Part shown: positions 18,352-27,018 of the stretch, one piece after another
Layout of the letters: the number at the start of each line of letters is the position of its first letter
Position numbering within the stretch: the first letter of the stretch is position 1
From: Burkholderia sp. PAMC 26561
Lineage (GTDB): Bacteria; Pseudomonadota; Gammaproteobacteria; Burkholderiales; Burkholderiaceae
Direction: 5' to 3'
Assembly (NCBI RefSeq): GCF_001557535.2
Contig: NZ_CP014306.1
Span: 992,001-1,056,000 of the forward strand
DNA: 64,000 nt
The notes under the pieces: generated by a model
The model's input: only the letters and a program-made list of their open reading frames with translations
Told to the model about the DNA's origin: nothing
Database searches by the model: none
Program-made: the position numbers and the translations under genes

Positions 18352-19449
18352 TTATCGTGTATTCGAATGTTCTTTGAGCGCGCCATCTACAGCCGTCTGA
18401 CGCTGCCGATACACCGCGAGCCGCTCGGTCAGCTTCGGACTCACGATGGAAACAAGCGGCGCGCCACCGCCCGCGTTCTGGATCTCGCGCCAGAAGTGGC
18501 AGGCCACGCGATGCCCGTCCGGCCGAGTTTCGTTGACCGGCTGTTCGTCGGCGCAACGTGCTTTTGCATGCGGGCAGCGCGGATGAAAACGGCAACCGGA
18601 AGGCGGAGAAGTCGGGCTCGGCAAGTCACCCGTGAGCGATGCCTTGCTACGGCGCTGACGCGGACTGCTCGCCGGGATCGCCTGCAATAATGCTTGTGTG
18701 TAGGGGTGCAAGGGTTGATCGAAGAGATCGTCGACGTCCGCCATCTCCACGATCTCACCCAGATACATCACCGCGACGCGGTCGCTCATATGGCGGATCA
18801 CCGCGAGATCGTGCGCGATCATGATCAGCGTGAGGCCGAGTTCCTGCTTCAGCGACTCGAGCAGGTTGATCACTTGCGCCTGCACGGAGACGTCGAGCGC
18901 GGACACGGGTTCGTCGCCCACGATCAATTTCGGCTCGCCAGCGAGCGCGCGAGCAATGCCAATCCGCTGGCGCTGGCCGCCCGAAAATTCATGCGGATAG
19001 CGCTCGGCATAACCCGGTTGCAGACCGACCGTACGCAGCAACTCGGCGACGCGTTCCTGCAGCGCCGCGCTTTTCGCGAGGCCATGCAACGCAATCGGCT
19101 CGCCGATGATCTGGCCCACCGTCATGCCCGGATTCAGCGATGCAAACGGGTCCTGGAAGATGATCTGCATCTCGCGGCGCAGACGCCGCATTGGCTCGGT
19201 GCCAAGATGCGTGATGTCCTTGCCCTGATACATCACGCGTCCTTCGGTGCTGTCTATCAGGCGCAGCAACAGGCGCCCGAGCGTCGACTTTCCGCAACCC
19301 GATTCACCGACGATGGCAAACGTCTCGCCCTGCTGCACGGAAAACGAGACGCCGTTCACGGCGTAGACGGTCGGCGCGCGCGTGAACATGCTGCGCGTGC
19401 CGCCAAAGTGTTTGGTGAGTTCCTGCGCTTCGATGATCGGCGGGTTCAT
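18352..19449 (-). CDS. Peptide ABC transporter ATP-binding protein, DppF-like
   Basis: A 365-residue cytoplasmic ATPase. Walker A is GESGCGKST near 49-57, the signature FSGGQRQRIGIARAL near 155, Walker B KLIVGDEPVSALDVS, and the C-terminal oligopeptide_CTD region carries four-cysteine-style residues typical of DppF/OppF. The start overlaps the stop of the DppD-like gene by ATGA. A C-terminal extension of some 45 residues beyond the usual end (LVSIVSPKLTERLAVYRQ) is present; its role is unclear. Confidence 0.92.
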   Translation of the reverse strand: MNPPIIEAQELTKHFGGTRSMFTRAPTVYAVNGVSFSVQQGETFAIVGESGCGKSTLGRLLLRLIDSTEGRVMYQGKDITHLGTEPMRRLRREMQIIFQDPFASLNPGMTVGQIIGEPIALHGLAKSAALQERVAELLRTVGLQPGYAERYPHEFSGGQRQRIGIARALAGEPKLIVGDEPVSALDVSVQAQVINLLESLKQELGLTLIMIAHDLAVIRHMSDRVAVMYLGEIVEMADVDDLFDQPLHPYTQALLQAIPASSPRQRRSKASLTGDLPSPTSPPSGCRFHPRCPHAKARCADEQPVNETRPDGHRVACHFWREIQNAGGGAPLVSIVSPKLTERLAVYRQRQTAVDGALKEHSNTR

Positions 19450-20486
19450 GCGGCGGCCTCGTCATACAAGGCGACGGTCTCGACCGGCGCGACCCAGCAC
19501 GCCACGCGATGCGAACCGTCGATCGTCTTGTCGGGCGGCGCCTGATCGATACACCGCTGCTCCACAAACGGACAGCGCGGCGCGAAGCGGCACCCCTTCG
19601 GCATCTGTTCGGGCGACGGCACCGAGCCGCGAATCGTCGCCAACGCCCCTTCGCGTTTTCCCACCGATGGAATCGCGCCCATCAAACCGATCGTGTACGG
19701 ATGCTGCGGGTCATCGAAGATCTCATCCACCGATCCGTACTCCACGATCCGCCCCGCGTACATCACGGCGACGTGGTCCGCGACTTCCGCGACCACGCCG
19801 AGGTCGTGCGTGATCAGGACCATCGCCGTGCCGGTTTCGGCCTGCAGGTTGCGCACCAGCAAGAGAACCTGCGCCTGGATGGTGACGTCGAGTGCGGTCG
19901 TGGGTTCATCGGCGATCAGCAGCTGCGGGCGATTGGCGAGCGCCATCGCGATCATCACCCGCTGACGCATGCCGCCCGAGAGTTCGTGCGGATACGCGTC
20001 GAGCCGTTTTTCAGGCGCGGGAATACGCACGAGGCGCAGCATTTCCAGCGCTTCCTTGCGCGCCGCCGCACCCTTCAATCCACGATGCCGCTGCACGCAC
20101 TCCGCAATCTGATGCCCGATGGTGAACGCCGGATTGAGCGATGTCATCGGCTCCTGGAAGATCATGGACATGCGGTTGCCGCGGATATCGGCGAGTTCGC
20201 GTTCGGTGAGCTTGAAAAGATCGCGGCCGTCGAACAGCGCTTTTCCCGCGACGATATTCGCCGGCGGGCTCGGCAGCAAACCCATCATGGCCAGCGACGT
20301 GACGCTTTTCCCGCAACCCGATTCCCCGACGATGCACAGCGTCTCGCCCGCGTTCACCGAGAACGACACGTCTTCAACGAGATTCGGCACATTCACAGCG
20401 CGCGAGAATTTCAGCGAGAAACCGCTGACTTCGAGTACGGGAGTTTCCGTGGGCTGATTGAGAGGCGGCTGATTCGACGTCGACAA
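19446..20486 (-). CDS. Peptide ABC transporter ATP-binding protein, DppD-like
   Basis: A 346-residue ATPase and the first gene of the importer operon. Walker A is GESGCGKS near 54-61, the signature [16 protein letters not shown], Walker [15 protein letters not shown], and the C-terminal region contains [14 protein letters not shown], a cysteine-rich segment that in DppD-type ATPases can hold an iron-sulfur cluster. The gene order ATPase-ATPase-SBP-permease-permease-GGT differs from E. coli gsiABCD, where the two ATPases are fused. The promoter should lie in the 130 bases shared with the divergent LysR gene. Confidence 0.92.
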   Translation of the reverse strand: MSTSNQPPLNQPTETPVLEVSGFSLKFSRAVNVPNLVEDVSFSVNAGETLCIVGESGCGKSVTSLAMMGLLPSPPANIVAGKALFDGRDLFKLTERELADIRGNRMSMIFQEPMTSLNPAFTIGHQIAECVQRHRGLKGAAARKEALEMLRLVRIPAPEKRLDAYPHELSGGMRQRVMIAMALANRPQLLIADEPTTALDVTIQAQVLLLVRNLQAETGTAMVLITHDLGVVAEVADHVAVMYAGRIVEYGSVDEIFDDPQHPYTIGLMGAIPSVGKREGALATIRGSVPSPEQMPKGCRFAPRCPFVEQRCIDQAPPDKTIDGSHRVACWVAPVETVALYDEAAA

Positions 20487-20616
20487 ATTTCAATACTCCG
20501 CTGCACGACAAAAGGGATGCTCTTCACCAAACTTTCATCATCATTATGTCGGGCGCGATGCATCAGGAAATATTAAACTTTCTTTTCGACACTTAAAATT
20601 AACTTGAGTAACGCCG
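20487..20616. promoter_or_regulatory. Divergent promoter region of the peptide importer and LysR gene
   Basis: 130 bases between divergent starts, with an AT-rich core (about 20570-20605, AGGAAATATTAAACTTTC and TTAAAATTAACTTGAG) against a GC-rich background. A LysR-type regulator normally binds here to control both itself and its target operon. I cannot fix a single T-N11-A box with confidence. Confidence 0.5.
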
Positions 20617-21480
20617 ATGCCCACTATCCGGATGCTGAAGACCTTTCGCGCGGTCGCTCGGACTGGCTCTTTTGCCGCCGCCGCCGACAAGGTGGCGCTC
20701 ACGCAAGCGGCTGTCAGCCTGCAGATGCGCGGTCTGGAACACGCGCTCGGGCGGCAGCTCTTCGATCGCAGCGCGAGGCAGGTCGTGCTCAGCCGCCAGG
20801 GCCGCGAAATCCGATCGAAGGTCGAGCAGATCCTCGATCTGCTCGACGAACTTGAAGCCACACCCGCGGATTCCATGCAGGGACCGGTCGCGATTGGCGC
20901 GGTGGTATCGGTGATCGGCGCATTGTCCTTGGGCGTGGCGCAACTCAAGACCGCGCACCCGGGGCTCGATGTGAGGTTGTTATCGGCGCGGTCGGACGAA
21001 CTCACGGTGATGGTCGAGCAAGGTGAAGTCGATATCGCCGCCGTGGTGGCGCGGCCCGACCAGACGCTGCCCGACACGCTGAAATGGACGCCGCTTTACA
21101 CGGAGAGGCTGATGCTGATCGTCAGCCGCGAAATCACCGATACCGATCCGCAGCGCATCCTGGCGTCGAACGGGTTCTTGCGGTTCGACCGGCGCGTGCG
21201 CACCGGCGTGGTCGTGGATCAGGCGCTTACGGCGCTCGGGCTGGAGGTGAAGGAGTATCTGGAGCTGAACTCCATCGAAACGATCGCGGCGCTGGTCAGG
21301 AAGAACGTTGGGGTGACGGTATTGCCGGAGCTGCATCGCGCGGGGTGGCAGGCGGACCCGTCGCTGCGGTTGATTCCAATTGCGCACCCGCCGATCCTGC
21401 GTACTGTCGGAATGATCGAGAGGGCGTCGTACGGCCGCAGCGGGATAACGGCGGCGATTATCGAGACGCTCCACGGCTAG
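20617..21480 (+). CDS. LysR family transcriptional regulator of the peptide importer
   Basis: A 287-residue LysR-type regulator. The winged HTH is at residues 4-60 (MLKTFRAVARTGSFAAAADKV, LTQAAVSLQMRGLEHALG, LFDRS), followed by a periplasmic-binding-like effector domain. The gene is divergent from the peptide-importer/GGT operon with a 130-base shared region, the classic arrangement for a LysR protein controlling its neighbour. The inducer is unknown; a peptide, glutamate or a cysteine derivative is plausible given the operon. Confidence 0.92.
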   Translation: MPTIRMLKTFRAVARTGSFAAAADKVALTQAAVSLQMRGLEHALGRQLFDRSARQVVLSRQGREIRSKVEQILDLLDELEATPADSMQGPVAIGAVVSVIGALSLGVAQLKTAHPGLDVRLLSARSDELTVMVEQGEVDIAAVVARPDQTLPDTLKWTPLYTERLMLIVSREITDTDPQRILASNGFLRFDRRVRTGVVVDQALTALGLEVKEYLELNSIETIAALVRKNVGVTVLPELHRAGWQADPSLRLIPIAHPPILRTVGMIERASYGRSGITAAIIETLHG

Positions 21481-21537
21481 ATTTGTAGGCGTATCCCGTC
21501 ATCTCATTATTCGTCTATCCCGAAAACTGATTTGCGC

Positions 21538-21561
21538 CTATCGAATACAATAAACCGATAG
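21538..21561. promoter_or_regulatory. Inverted repeat upstream of the DUF4148 gene
   Basis: CTATCG (21538-21543) and CGATAG (21556-21561) form perfect 6-bp arms 12 bases apart, about 85 bases before the DUF4148 start, close to the promoter-like GGGTATACAC at 21564-21573. Spacing and symmetry suit a dimeric regulator. The regulator is not identified. Confidence 0.35.
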
Positions 21562-21646
21562 TAAGGGTATACACTGCATTTCATCGACGCAGTGAGCAGA
21601 ACCAACCAGCCACTGCGCCCCTTACAACGAAATATCGGAGCGCATC

Positions 21647-21922
21647 ATGAAAAAGAACCTTATCGCCACGTTGTTGATCGCCACTTCCGCAGCCTTGGCT
21701 GCACCCGCATTCGCAAGCAGCGGCTACGGCCCGGCACCGTCGTATAACCCGACGGTCGGCGCACCCGCCTCGCAGCGCGGCCAAAGCGCACAAACCGTTG
21801 CCGCTGAAAACGCACAATCGGCTGCTGATGCCAAGTCGTACGGTGGCGTGCAGGACACGCAATCGCAATCGGGCAGCCGAGTTCGTGCGAACCCTACGCA
21901 GTCGCTGTACTCGCATAACTAA
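21647..21922 (+). CDS. DUF4148 domain small secreted protein
   Basis: A 91-residue exported protein. Residues 1-23 form a signal peptide (MKKNLIATLLIATSAALAAPAFAS). The mature part is rich in Ser, Gln and Ala (SQRGQSAQTVAAENAQSAADAKSYGG), fits the DUF4148 family common in Burkholderia, and is probably disordered. The family's function is unknown; many members respond to stress. The gene has its own leader and is followed by a strong terminator, so it is monocistronic. Confidence 0.85.
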   Translation: MKKNLIATLLIATSAALAAPAFASSGYGPAPSYNPTVGAPASQRGQSAQTVAAENAQSAADAKSYGGVQDTQSQSGSRVRANPTQSLYSHN

Positions 21923-22001
21923 GCTCGATGAAATTGCGTGATATCGCGATCGTCAGCGTGACCCACATCCGCGACTAACGCAAAACGTAGGAAGCGGTAA
22001 C

Positions 22002-22045
22002 GCCGATGCCGGATGGACTACAAGTTCATCCGGCGTCGGCTTTTT
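22002..22045 (+). terminator. Intrinsic terminator after the DUF4148 gene
   Basis: GCCGATGCCGGATG (22002-22015) pairs with CATCCGGCGTCGGC (22027-22040), 13 of 14 Watson-Crick plus one G-U, with TTTTT immediately after. This is a strong rho-independent terminator about 80 bases past the DUF4148 stop. Confidence 0.9.
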
Positions 22046-22100
22046 CATTGCAGGAAAAGATTGGGTAAGGCGTGCACGGCGCCGCGAGCGTGGCTTAATG

Positions 22101-22181
22101 TTGCCTTAAGGATCGCCGCTTACAGTAACCACATAACCCCCTGTTGTACCCCTCTTAGGCCGCCTAGCGGCCTTCTTTTTT
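22101..22181 (+). ncRNA. Candidate short transcript or leader ending in a terminator
   Basis: Promoter-like TTGCCT (22101) and TACAGT (22121) are followed by a perfect terminator hairpin, GGCCGC-CTA-GCGGCC at 22158-22172, with TTCTTTTTT to 22181. A transcript from here would be a small RNA of about 40-50 bases, or an attenuated leader for the micro-ORF at 22195. The 14-base promoter spacing is short, so the promoter is uncertain; the hairpin is clear. Confidence 0.4.
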
Positions 22182-22194
22182 GAGTCCGCAAAAA

Positions 22195-22293
22195 ATGAAA
22201 ACGCTTTGGCGATTGTGCGTGGTGGCGGGTTGTCTTATCGGCGGCGTGGGTGTTGCGGTCGGGCTCTTCTCGCTGATCCTGCACATTGCCTGA
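22195..22293 (+). CDS. Micro-protein, single hydrophobic span (32 aa)
   Basis: An ATG at 22195 opens a 32-codon frame starting MKTLWRLCVVAGCLIGG and ending SLILHIA. It is a positively charged N-terminus followed by one membrane-length hydrophobic stretch, the usual shape of bacterial micro-membrane proteins. It lies just after a hairpin with a T-run, which could act as an attenuator. There is no Shine-Dalgarno better than the A-rich CGCAAAAA. No family recognised; coding status is uncertain. Confidence 0.4.
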   Translation: MKTLWRLCVVAGCLIGGVGVAVGLFSLILHIA

Positions 22294-22296
22294 GCG

Positions 22297-22656
22297 TCAC
22301 GCGTCTCTCATCTGCGCGTTCATGTTGAACGCCAGTTTCGTTGGTTGCCATTCCCTGGTCGTTGCATTCGGCAGCGGCTTCTGAAAACTTCCCATCAGCG
22401 CGTTCCATTCGGTCACTCGCGGATGAGCATCGGGACCGGCGACGAGTTTGCCGAAGCTGAAATCCGGCTCCGTTTCAATCAGCATCACAAGCCGCGTGTC
22501 GCGCCGCCAGATCGTCATATCGACAATCCCGGACGCCTTCAACGCGTCCAGCACTTCGGGCCAGACAGCTTCGTGATAAGCATCGTATTGCGCGATGACC
22601 GCAGGGTCATCGCGCAGATCGAGCATCAGGCAATGGCGTGTAATGGACGCGCTCAT
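22297..22656 (-). CDS. L-rhamnose mutarotase family protein
   Basis: A 119-residue dimeric-ferredoxin-fold mutarotase that interconverts sugar anomers. Landmarks are YDAYHEAVWPEVLDALKASGI (residues 24-44, with the catalytic His), the TIWRRDTRLVMLIET strand, and VTEWNALMGSFQKPLP. The family covers both L-rhamnose and L-fucose mutarotases. The start at 22656 is two bases after the enolase stop, so the genes are in one operon; the longer frame from 22728 overlaps the enolase gene. It is the last gene of the sugar locus at 22-29 kb. Confidence 0.88.
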   Translation of the reverse strand: MSASITRHCLMLDLRDDPAVIAQYDAYHEAVWPEVLDALKASGIVDMTIWRRDTRLVMLIETEPDFSFGKLVAGPDAHPRVTEWNALMGSFQKPLPNATTREWQPTKLAFNMNAQMRDA

Positions 22657-22658
22657 CT

Positions 22659-23777
22659 TCAGGCGGCCGCGCGGGCATCCACACGAACATGCGTGCGTTG
22701 CGTCCCCTGAATGGCGTCCCAATCCCAATCGATACCAATGCCCGGCTCCATCGGCGCAACCGCGTAGCCGTGTTCGATCCGAACCTGCTTGCCCGTCAAC
22801 GAATCTAGTTGCGGAATATATTCAAGCCACGTGGCGTTCGGCACCGCCGCGCACAAGCTCACGTGCAACTCCATCAGGAAATGCGGACAGATCGACACGT
22901 TCATGGTTTCCGCGAGATGCGCCACTTTGAGCCACGGCGTGATCCCGCCGATGCGCGCCACGTCCGCCTGCACGATCGAGCAGGCATCCGCTTTCAGATA
23001 GTCGCCGAACTGCCCCGGGTGATACATCGATTCGCCAACCGCAATCGGCGTTGAACTTGCCGCGTTCAGACGCTGATGCGCGGCGATGTATTCAGCGGGC
23101 ATCGGTTCTTCGAGCCACGCAAGACGCAGCGGCTCGAAAGCATTCGCGCGACGGATGGCTTCGGACAGCGTGAAACCCTGGTTGGCATCGACCATGATTT
23201 CGAAATCATCGCCCATTGCTTCGCGCACGGCGGTCAGCCGGCGCATGTCCTCGGCCAGATGCGGCCGGCCGACCTTGATCTTCGCGCCGTGAAAACCGGC
23301 GTCGCGTGCCTGGAGGGTCTGATCGACGAGTTCCTTCGCCGATAAATGCAGCCAGCCGCCCTCGGTCGAATACGTGCGGGTGCGCGGTTTCGCGCCGCCC
23401 GCCGCGATCCACAACGGCACGTTCGCCACGCGCGTATTGCGGTCCCACAGCGCGGTGTCGATAGCGGCGAGCGCCAGGCTCGTAATCGCGCCGACGGCCG
23501 TTGCGTGCGTATGAAAAAACAGGTCACGCCAGATTGCTTCGTATTCCGATGGATTTCTTCCGATGAGTTTCGGCACGAGATGGTCGTGCAGCAACGCGAC
23601 GATCGACGACCCGCCCGTGCCGATGGTGTATGTATATCCCGTGCCCGTGCTGCCATCGCTGCAATGGATCGTGACGAGCACGGTTTCCTGGACCACGAAC
23701 GACTGGATCGCGTCCGTGCGTTTGACCTTGGGTTGAAGATCGACCTGACGAATGTCGACGGTATCGATAGTTGCCAT
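22659..23777 (-). CDS. Mandelate racemase/muconate lactonizing enzyme family (enolase superfamily)
   Basis: A 372-residue enolase-superfamily enzyme that abstracts the alpha-proton of a carboxylate, typically dehydrating or epimerising acid sugars. Every catalytic position of mandelate racemase is present with a shift of two: Lys166 and Lys168 in AKIKVG, metal ligands Asp197, Glu223 and Glu249, and the Asp272-His299 dyad (VQADVARIGG and CPHF). This puts it in the KxK/His-Asp mandelate-racemase subgroup. The substrate is unknown; neighbouring mutarotase and sugar importer suggest an aldonate, lactone or deoxy-sugar acid. A signal peptide is absent. Confidence 0.9.
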   Translation of the reverse strand: MATIDTVDIRQVDLQPKVKRTDAIQSFVVQETVLVTIHCSDGSTGTGYTYTIGTGGSSIVALLHDHLVPKLIGRNPSEYEAIWRDLFFHTHATAVGAITSLALAAIDTALWDRNTRVANVPLWIAAGGAKPRTRTYSTEGGWLHLSAKELVDQTLQARDAGFHGAKIKVGRPHLAEDMRRLTAVREAMGDDFEIMVDANQGFTLSEAIRRANAFEPLRLAWLEEPMPAEYIAAHQRLNAASSTPIAVGESMYHPGQFGDYLKADACSIVQADVARIGGITPWLKVAHLAETMNVSICPHFLMELHVSLCAAVPNATWLEYIPQLDSLTGKQVRIEHGYAVAPMEPGIGIDWDWDAIQGTQRTHVRVDARAAA

Positions 23778-23815
23778 TTCTTGTTTCCTCTAAAGCCTGG
23801 GTTCAACCGATTCGG

Positions 23816-24676
23816 TCAGCCTTTGACGCCGCCGAGCGTCAGCCCCGCGATCAAATGTTTCTGCACAATGAAGGTCAGCACGATTGCCGGAATGATGATG
23901 ATCACCGCCATCGCGCACATGCCGGCCCAATCGACCGAAAATTGCGCGGTGAAATCCATGAGCCCGACTGGAAGCGTTTTTGTATCGGGGCTTCGGCATA
24001 ACTGCGTGGCGAGCGCGAACTCGTTCCAGCTCGTGAGAAACGCAAAAATCCCCGCCGATGCAATGCCGCTTTTTGCGAGCGGCAACTCGATGCGCCAGAA
24101 GGCTTGCCAGCGATTGCACCCGTCGATTTGCGCTGCTTGCGACAGCTCGATCGGCACTTCACGAAAGAAGCCGTCGATAAGCCAGATGGTGAACGGCACG
24201 TTCATCGCGAGATAAACCACGATCACGCCAATGCGTGTGTCGAGCAGACCTGTCCATGCCCATAGCATGAAGATAGGCAACGACAACGCAATGCCCGGAA
24301 TGGCGCGTGTCAGCATGAGCGTGACGAACATGACCTTCTTGTGCTTGAAGTCGAAACGCGCGAACGCATAGCCGCCGAGTACACCGACGGCGAGCGCTGC
24401 GACCGTGCTCACGCACGAAATGATCACGGAATTGACAAAGTACTGGCTGATGGGCAGCGACGCCATTTGTCCGTAACCAAACATGCTCTTGAAGTTATCG
24501 AGCGTGTAGCTCGAACCCGCGAACGGCGACTGATTGGAAAGAATCGCCACGTTCGATCTGAATGCATTAAGCACCACCCAAAGCCCCGGCAGACAGATGA
24601 CGGCCATGACGATGAACACGCCAAACCACATTGCCGACTTGCGCATGAATGCGCCCTTGATTGCCATATCGCTCAT
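23816..24676 (-). CDS. Carbohydrate ABC transporter permease, MalG-like
   Basis: A 286-residue inner-membrane permease of the MalG/UgpE class with six spans. The EAA loop is FREVPIELSQAAQIDGCNRWQAFWRIELPLAKSGI, canonical for the class. The start at 24676 leaves four bases after the MalF-like stop; alternative starts upstream overlap that gene. It forms the channel with the MalF-like permease. Confidence 0.92.
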   Translation of the reverse strand: MSDMAIKGAFMRKSAMWFGVFIVMAVICLPGLWVVLNAFRSNVAILSNQSPFAGSSYTLDNFKSMFGYGQMASLPISQYFVNSVIISCVSTVAALAVGVLGGYAFARFDFKHKKVMFVTLMLTRAIPGIALSLPIFMLWAWTGLLDTRIGVIVVYLAMNVPFTIWLIDGFFREVPIELSQAAQIDGCNRWQAFWRIELPLAKSGIASAGIFAFLTSWNEFALATQLCRSPDTKTLPVGLMDFTAQFSVDWAGMCAMAVIIIIPAIVLTFIVQKHLIAGLTLGGVKG

Positions 24677-24680
24677 AGTG

Positions 24681-25622
24681 TCAGGCAGGCCCCATGTGTT
24701 TGCGCGCACCGCTCAGCTTGCGGAAAAAGTACAGCGTGAAGAGGATCGACACGAGCACCGATACATACGCAATCGCGTTTGCGTAACCCATGCGTGAATC
24801 GTCGTAAGCAATTCGGCCGACCATCGTCCAGAGCAACTCGGTGCGTCCGCCTGGGCCGCCGTTGGTCATGATGCGAACGATGTCGTAAGCGCGGCCGACA
24901 TCGAGTGAACGAATCGTCATCGATATATAAATGAACGGCATCAGGTAAGGCAGCGTCACATAGCGGAAGGTCTGCCATGACGTGCAGCCATCCACCTTCG
25001 ATGCTTCTATGGGGTCCTTCGGCAACGCCATCAAACCCGCGAGCAGGATCACGGCGAAGATCGGCGTGGAGTTCCAGACCTCCGCCGCAATCAAAGATGC
25101 AAGCGCCGAGTTTGCATCGACCAGGAAAGGGAATGCCGACTTAGCGCCAAACAACGTCTGCATGAGGTTGTTCACAATGCCCGTGCTGTCGTTGAGCATG
25201 AACTTGAACTGGAAGCCAACTAGCACGGGCGAAAACATCATCGGAAACATCATCACCGTGCGCAACGCGCGCTGCCCTTTCGTCACTTGATTGAGCAACA
25301 GCGCAACGCCGAGACCGAGCACGAGTTCCAGATTCAACGCGACGGTGAGGAACAAGATGGTGCGTCCGAACGCGGCCCAGAAGTCCCCGTTCGCAAACGC
25401 GCGTTCGTAGTTGCGCCAGCCAATCCAGTGCGACAGCGTGTCGGGATCGGTCAGGCGATACGCCGTGAAGCTCGTATAAAACGAGAACAGCAGCGGCAGC
25501 ACGACCACCAGTCCGACCGCGAGGAACGCGGGCAGAAGCAGCTTGATCGGCAGCGGAATGCGCCAGCGCGGTGTTGCCAGAGCGGGTTCGCCGCCGATCG
25601 AATAAGGCGTGTTGGATTGCAT
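24681..25622 (-). CDS. Carbohydrate ABC transporter permease, MalF-like
   Basis: A 313-residue inner-membrane permease of the MalF/UgpA class. The ATG at 25622 gives a short cytoplasmic tail before the first span (LPIKLLLPAFLAVGLVVVLPLL); upstream extensions overlap the binding-protein gene. The EAA loop is PKDPIEASKVDGCTSWQTFRYVTLPYLMPFI. Spacing to the binding-protein stop is 28 bases. Confidence 0.92.
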   Translation of the reverse strand: MQSNTPYSIGGEPALATPRWRIPLPIKLLLPAFLAVGLVVVLPLLFSFYTSFTAYRLTDPDTLSHWIGWRNYERAFANGDFWAAFGRTILFLTVALNLELVLGLGVALLLNQVTKGQRALRTVMMFPMMFSPVLVGFQFKFMLNDSTGIVNNLMQTLFGAKSAFPFLVDANSALASLIAAEVWNSTPIFAVILLAGLMALPKDPIEASKVDGCTSWQTFRYVTLPYLMPFIYISMTIRSLDVGRAYDIVRIMTNGGPGGRTELLWTMVGRIAYDDSRMGYANAIAYVSVLVSILFTLYFFRKLSGARKHMGPA

Positions 25623-25650
25623 CGAAAGCCTGATGATGTTTGGTCGAGCG

Positions 25651-26982
25651 TTACTGGTCCGCCGCGTCCTGCATGATGTCGGCGACTTTCTTCGCGGCTT
25701 TGTCGAGCGCTTGCTGCGAGGTTTCATCGCCGATGATCGCCTTCTGCAATTCCGGCCACAATGCGTTGGAAATTTCGTTCCATTGCGCAATGCGCGGCGG
25801 CGTGAACGAGTCTTCCTTCGCGGCCTGGCTGAACGTCGCCACCGCGTCCGCCATGAAGTGATCGTCCTTGGCCTTGAACTCCTGCACGATGGCCTGCTGC
25901 GCATCCACGCGCGAAGGAATGGAGCCGAGCCGCGCCTCCACGAGTTGCGAATCCTTGCTCGTCAGGAACTGGATAAAACTCGCTGCAACATCAGGCCGCG
26001 CACACACTTTGGTGATCGAAAAGCTGTGCGAGCCGGACCACCCTGGGCGCTTGTTCGCAGCACCCAATGGCGCACGGACCACGCCCACATTTCCGGCGAG
26101 CTTCGACGTCTTCGGGTCGTTATAGAACGATGCGAATCCCGGCCAGTCGAGATCGAGCGCGACCTTGCCCGATGCAAAGTTGTTACCGAGATCGTCCCAG
26201 ACGTAGCTCGGAACGCCCTTCGGAACCACGCCGGTTTTGTACAGGTTCACGAACCAGTCGAGGGTCTTCACGCCAGCCGGCGAGTTGAATGTCGGCTTCA
26301 TTTTTGCATCGAATAGCTGACCGCCGTTGGCAACCAGCAATGAATAGAACGTGCCTGTCAGCGCTTCGTCCTTACCCGGGAATTGCGTGCCATAGAAGTT
26401 AGGCGCCTTGGTGAAGAAGGTCGCTTGCTGCGTGAACTCGGCAAAGTTTTTTGGCGGCGCCAGGTCCTGCCCGAACTTCTTCTTGTATGCATCGCGATTG
26501 GCGGGATCGGCGTATGCAGTCTTGTTGTAGTAAAGCGCTTCAATGTCCGTCGATCGCGGGATCTGTACGAGCTGGCCCTTGACTTCGGACTGCTTCAGCA
26601 ACGCGGGCGCAAACGCCGAAAGATAGGTTGCCGGGAACAGGCCCTTGAGGTCACGAAAGATGGGATATTGCGCGGAGAAGTTCGTATGATTCGACGACAC
26701 GCAATAGTCGATATGTTGCGAAGCGATGTCCTGCTTCAATTCACGATCCAGCTCGAAGTGACTCTTGCGCGAGATGATCTCCACCTTCGCGCCGGTCTCT
26801 TTTTCCCACAACGGAATGCGCGTATAAAGCGCTTCGTATTGCACGCCGCCGATCAGCTTCACGCGTAGCGTATAGCCTTTGTATTCGTTATCGGCGCGTG
26901 CTCCGGTCGTGGCGACCAGTCCCGCCAAAGCCAGCATGGATACGGCGATCTTCACTGCGGTTTTCATTGAATCCTGGCGCAC
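25651..26982 (-). CDS. Carbohydrate ABC transporter extracellular solute-binding protein (GTG start)
   Basis: A 443-residue family-1 extracellular solute-binding protein. AAGGAGA lies six bases before a GTG at 26982, so translation probably starts there; an ATG five codons later is the alternative. The signal peptide ends near ARA, and the mature protein (DNEYKGYTLRVKLIGG on) has the two-lobe MalE/UgpB-like pattern, with PRSTDIEALYYNKTAY near residue 145 and PGWSGSHSFSITK. Ligand is a sugar or sugar derivative, not identifiable from sequence. Second gene of the operon. Confidence 0.92.
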   Translation of the reverse strand: MRQDSMKTAVKIAVSMLALAGLVATTGARADNEYKGYTLRVKLIGGVQYEALYTRIPLWEKETGAKVEIISRKSHFELDRELKQDIASQHIDYCVSSNHTNFSAQYPIFRDLKGLFPATYLSAFAPALLKQSEVKGQLVQIPRSTDIEALYYNKTAYADPANRDAYKKKFGQDLAPPKNFAEFTQQATFFTKAPNFYGTQFPGKDEALTGTFYSLLVANGGQLFDAKMKPTFNSPAGVKTLDWFVNLYKTGVVPKGVPSYVWDDLGNNFASGKVALDLDWPGFASFYNDPKTSKLAGNVGVVRAPLGAANKRPGWSGSHSFSITKVCARPDVAASFIQFLTSKDSQLVEARLGSIPSRVDAQQAIVQEFKAKDDHFMADAVATFSQAAKEDSFTPPRIAQWNEISNALWPELQKAIIGDETSQQALDKAAKKVADIMQDAADQ

Positions 26983-27018
26983 GATGCGTCTCCTTTGTTA
27001 TATGTCTTCGCTCGGTTC

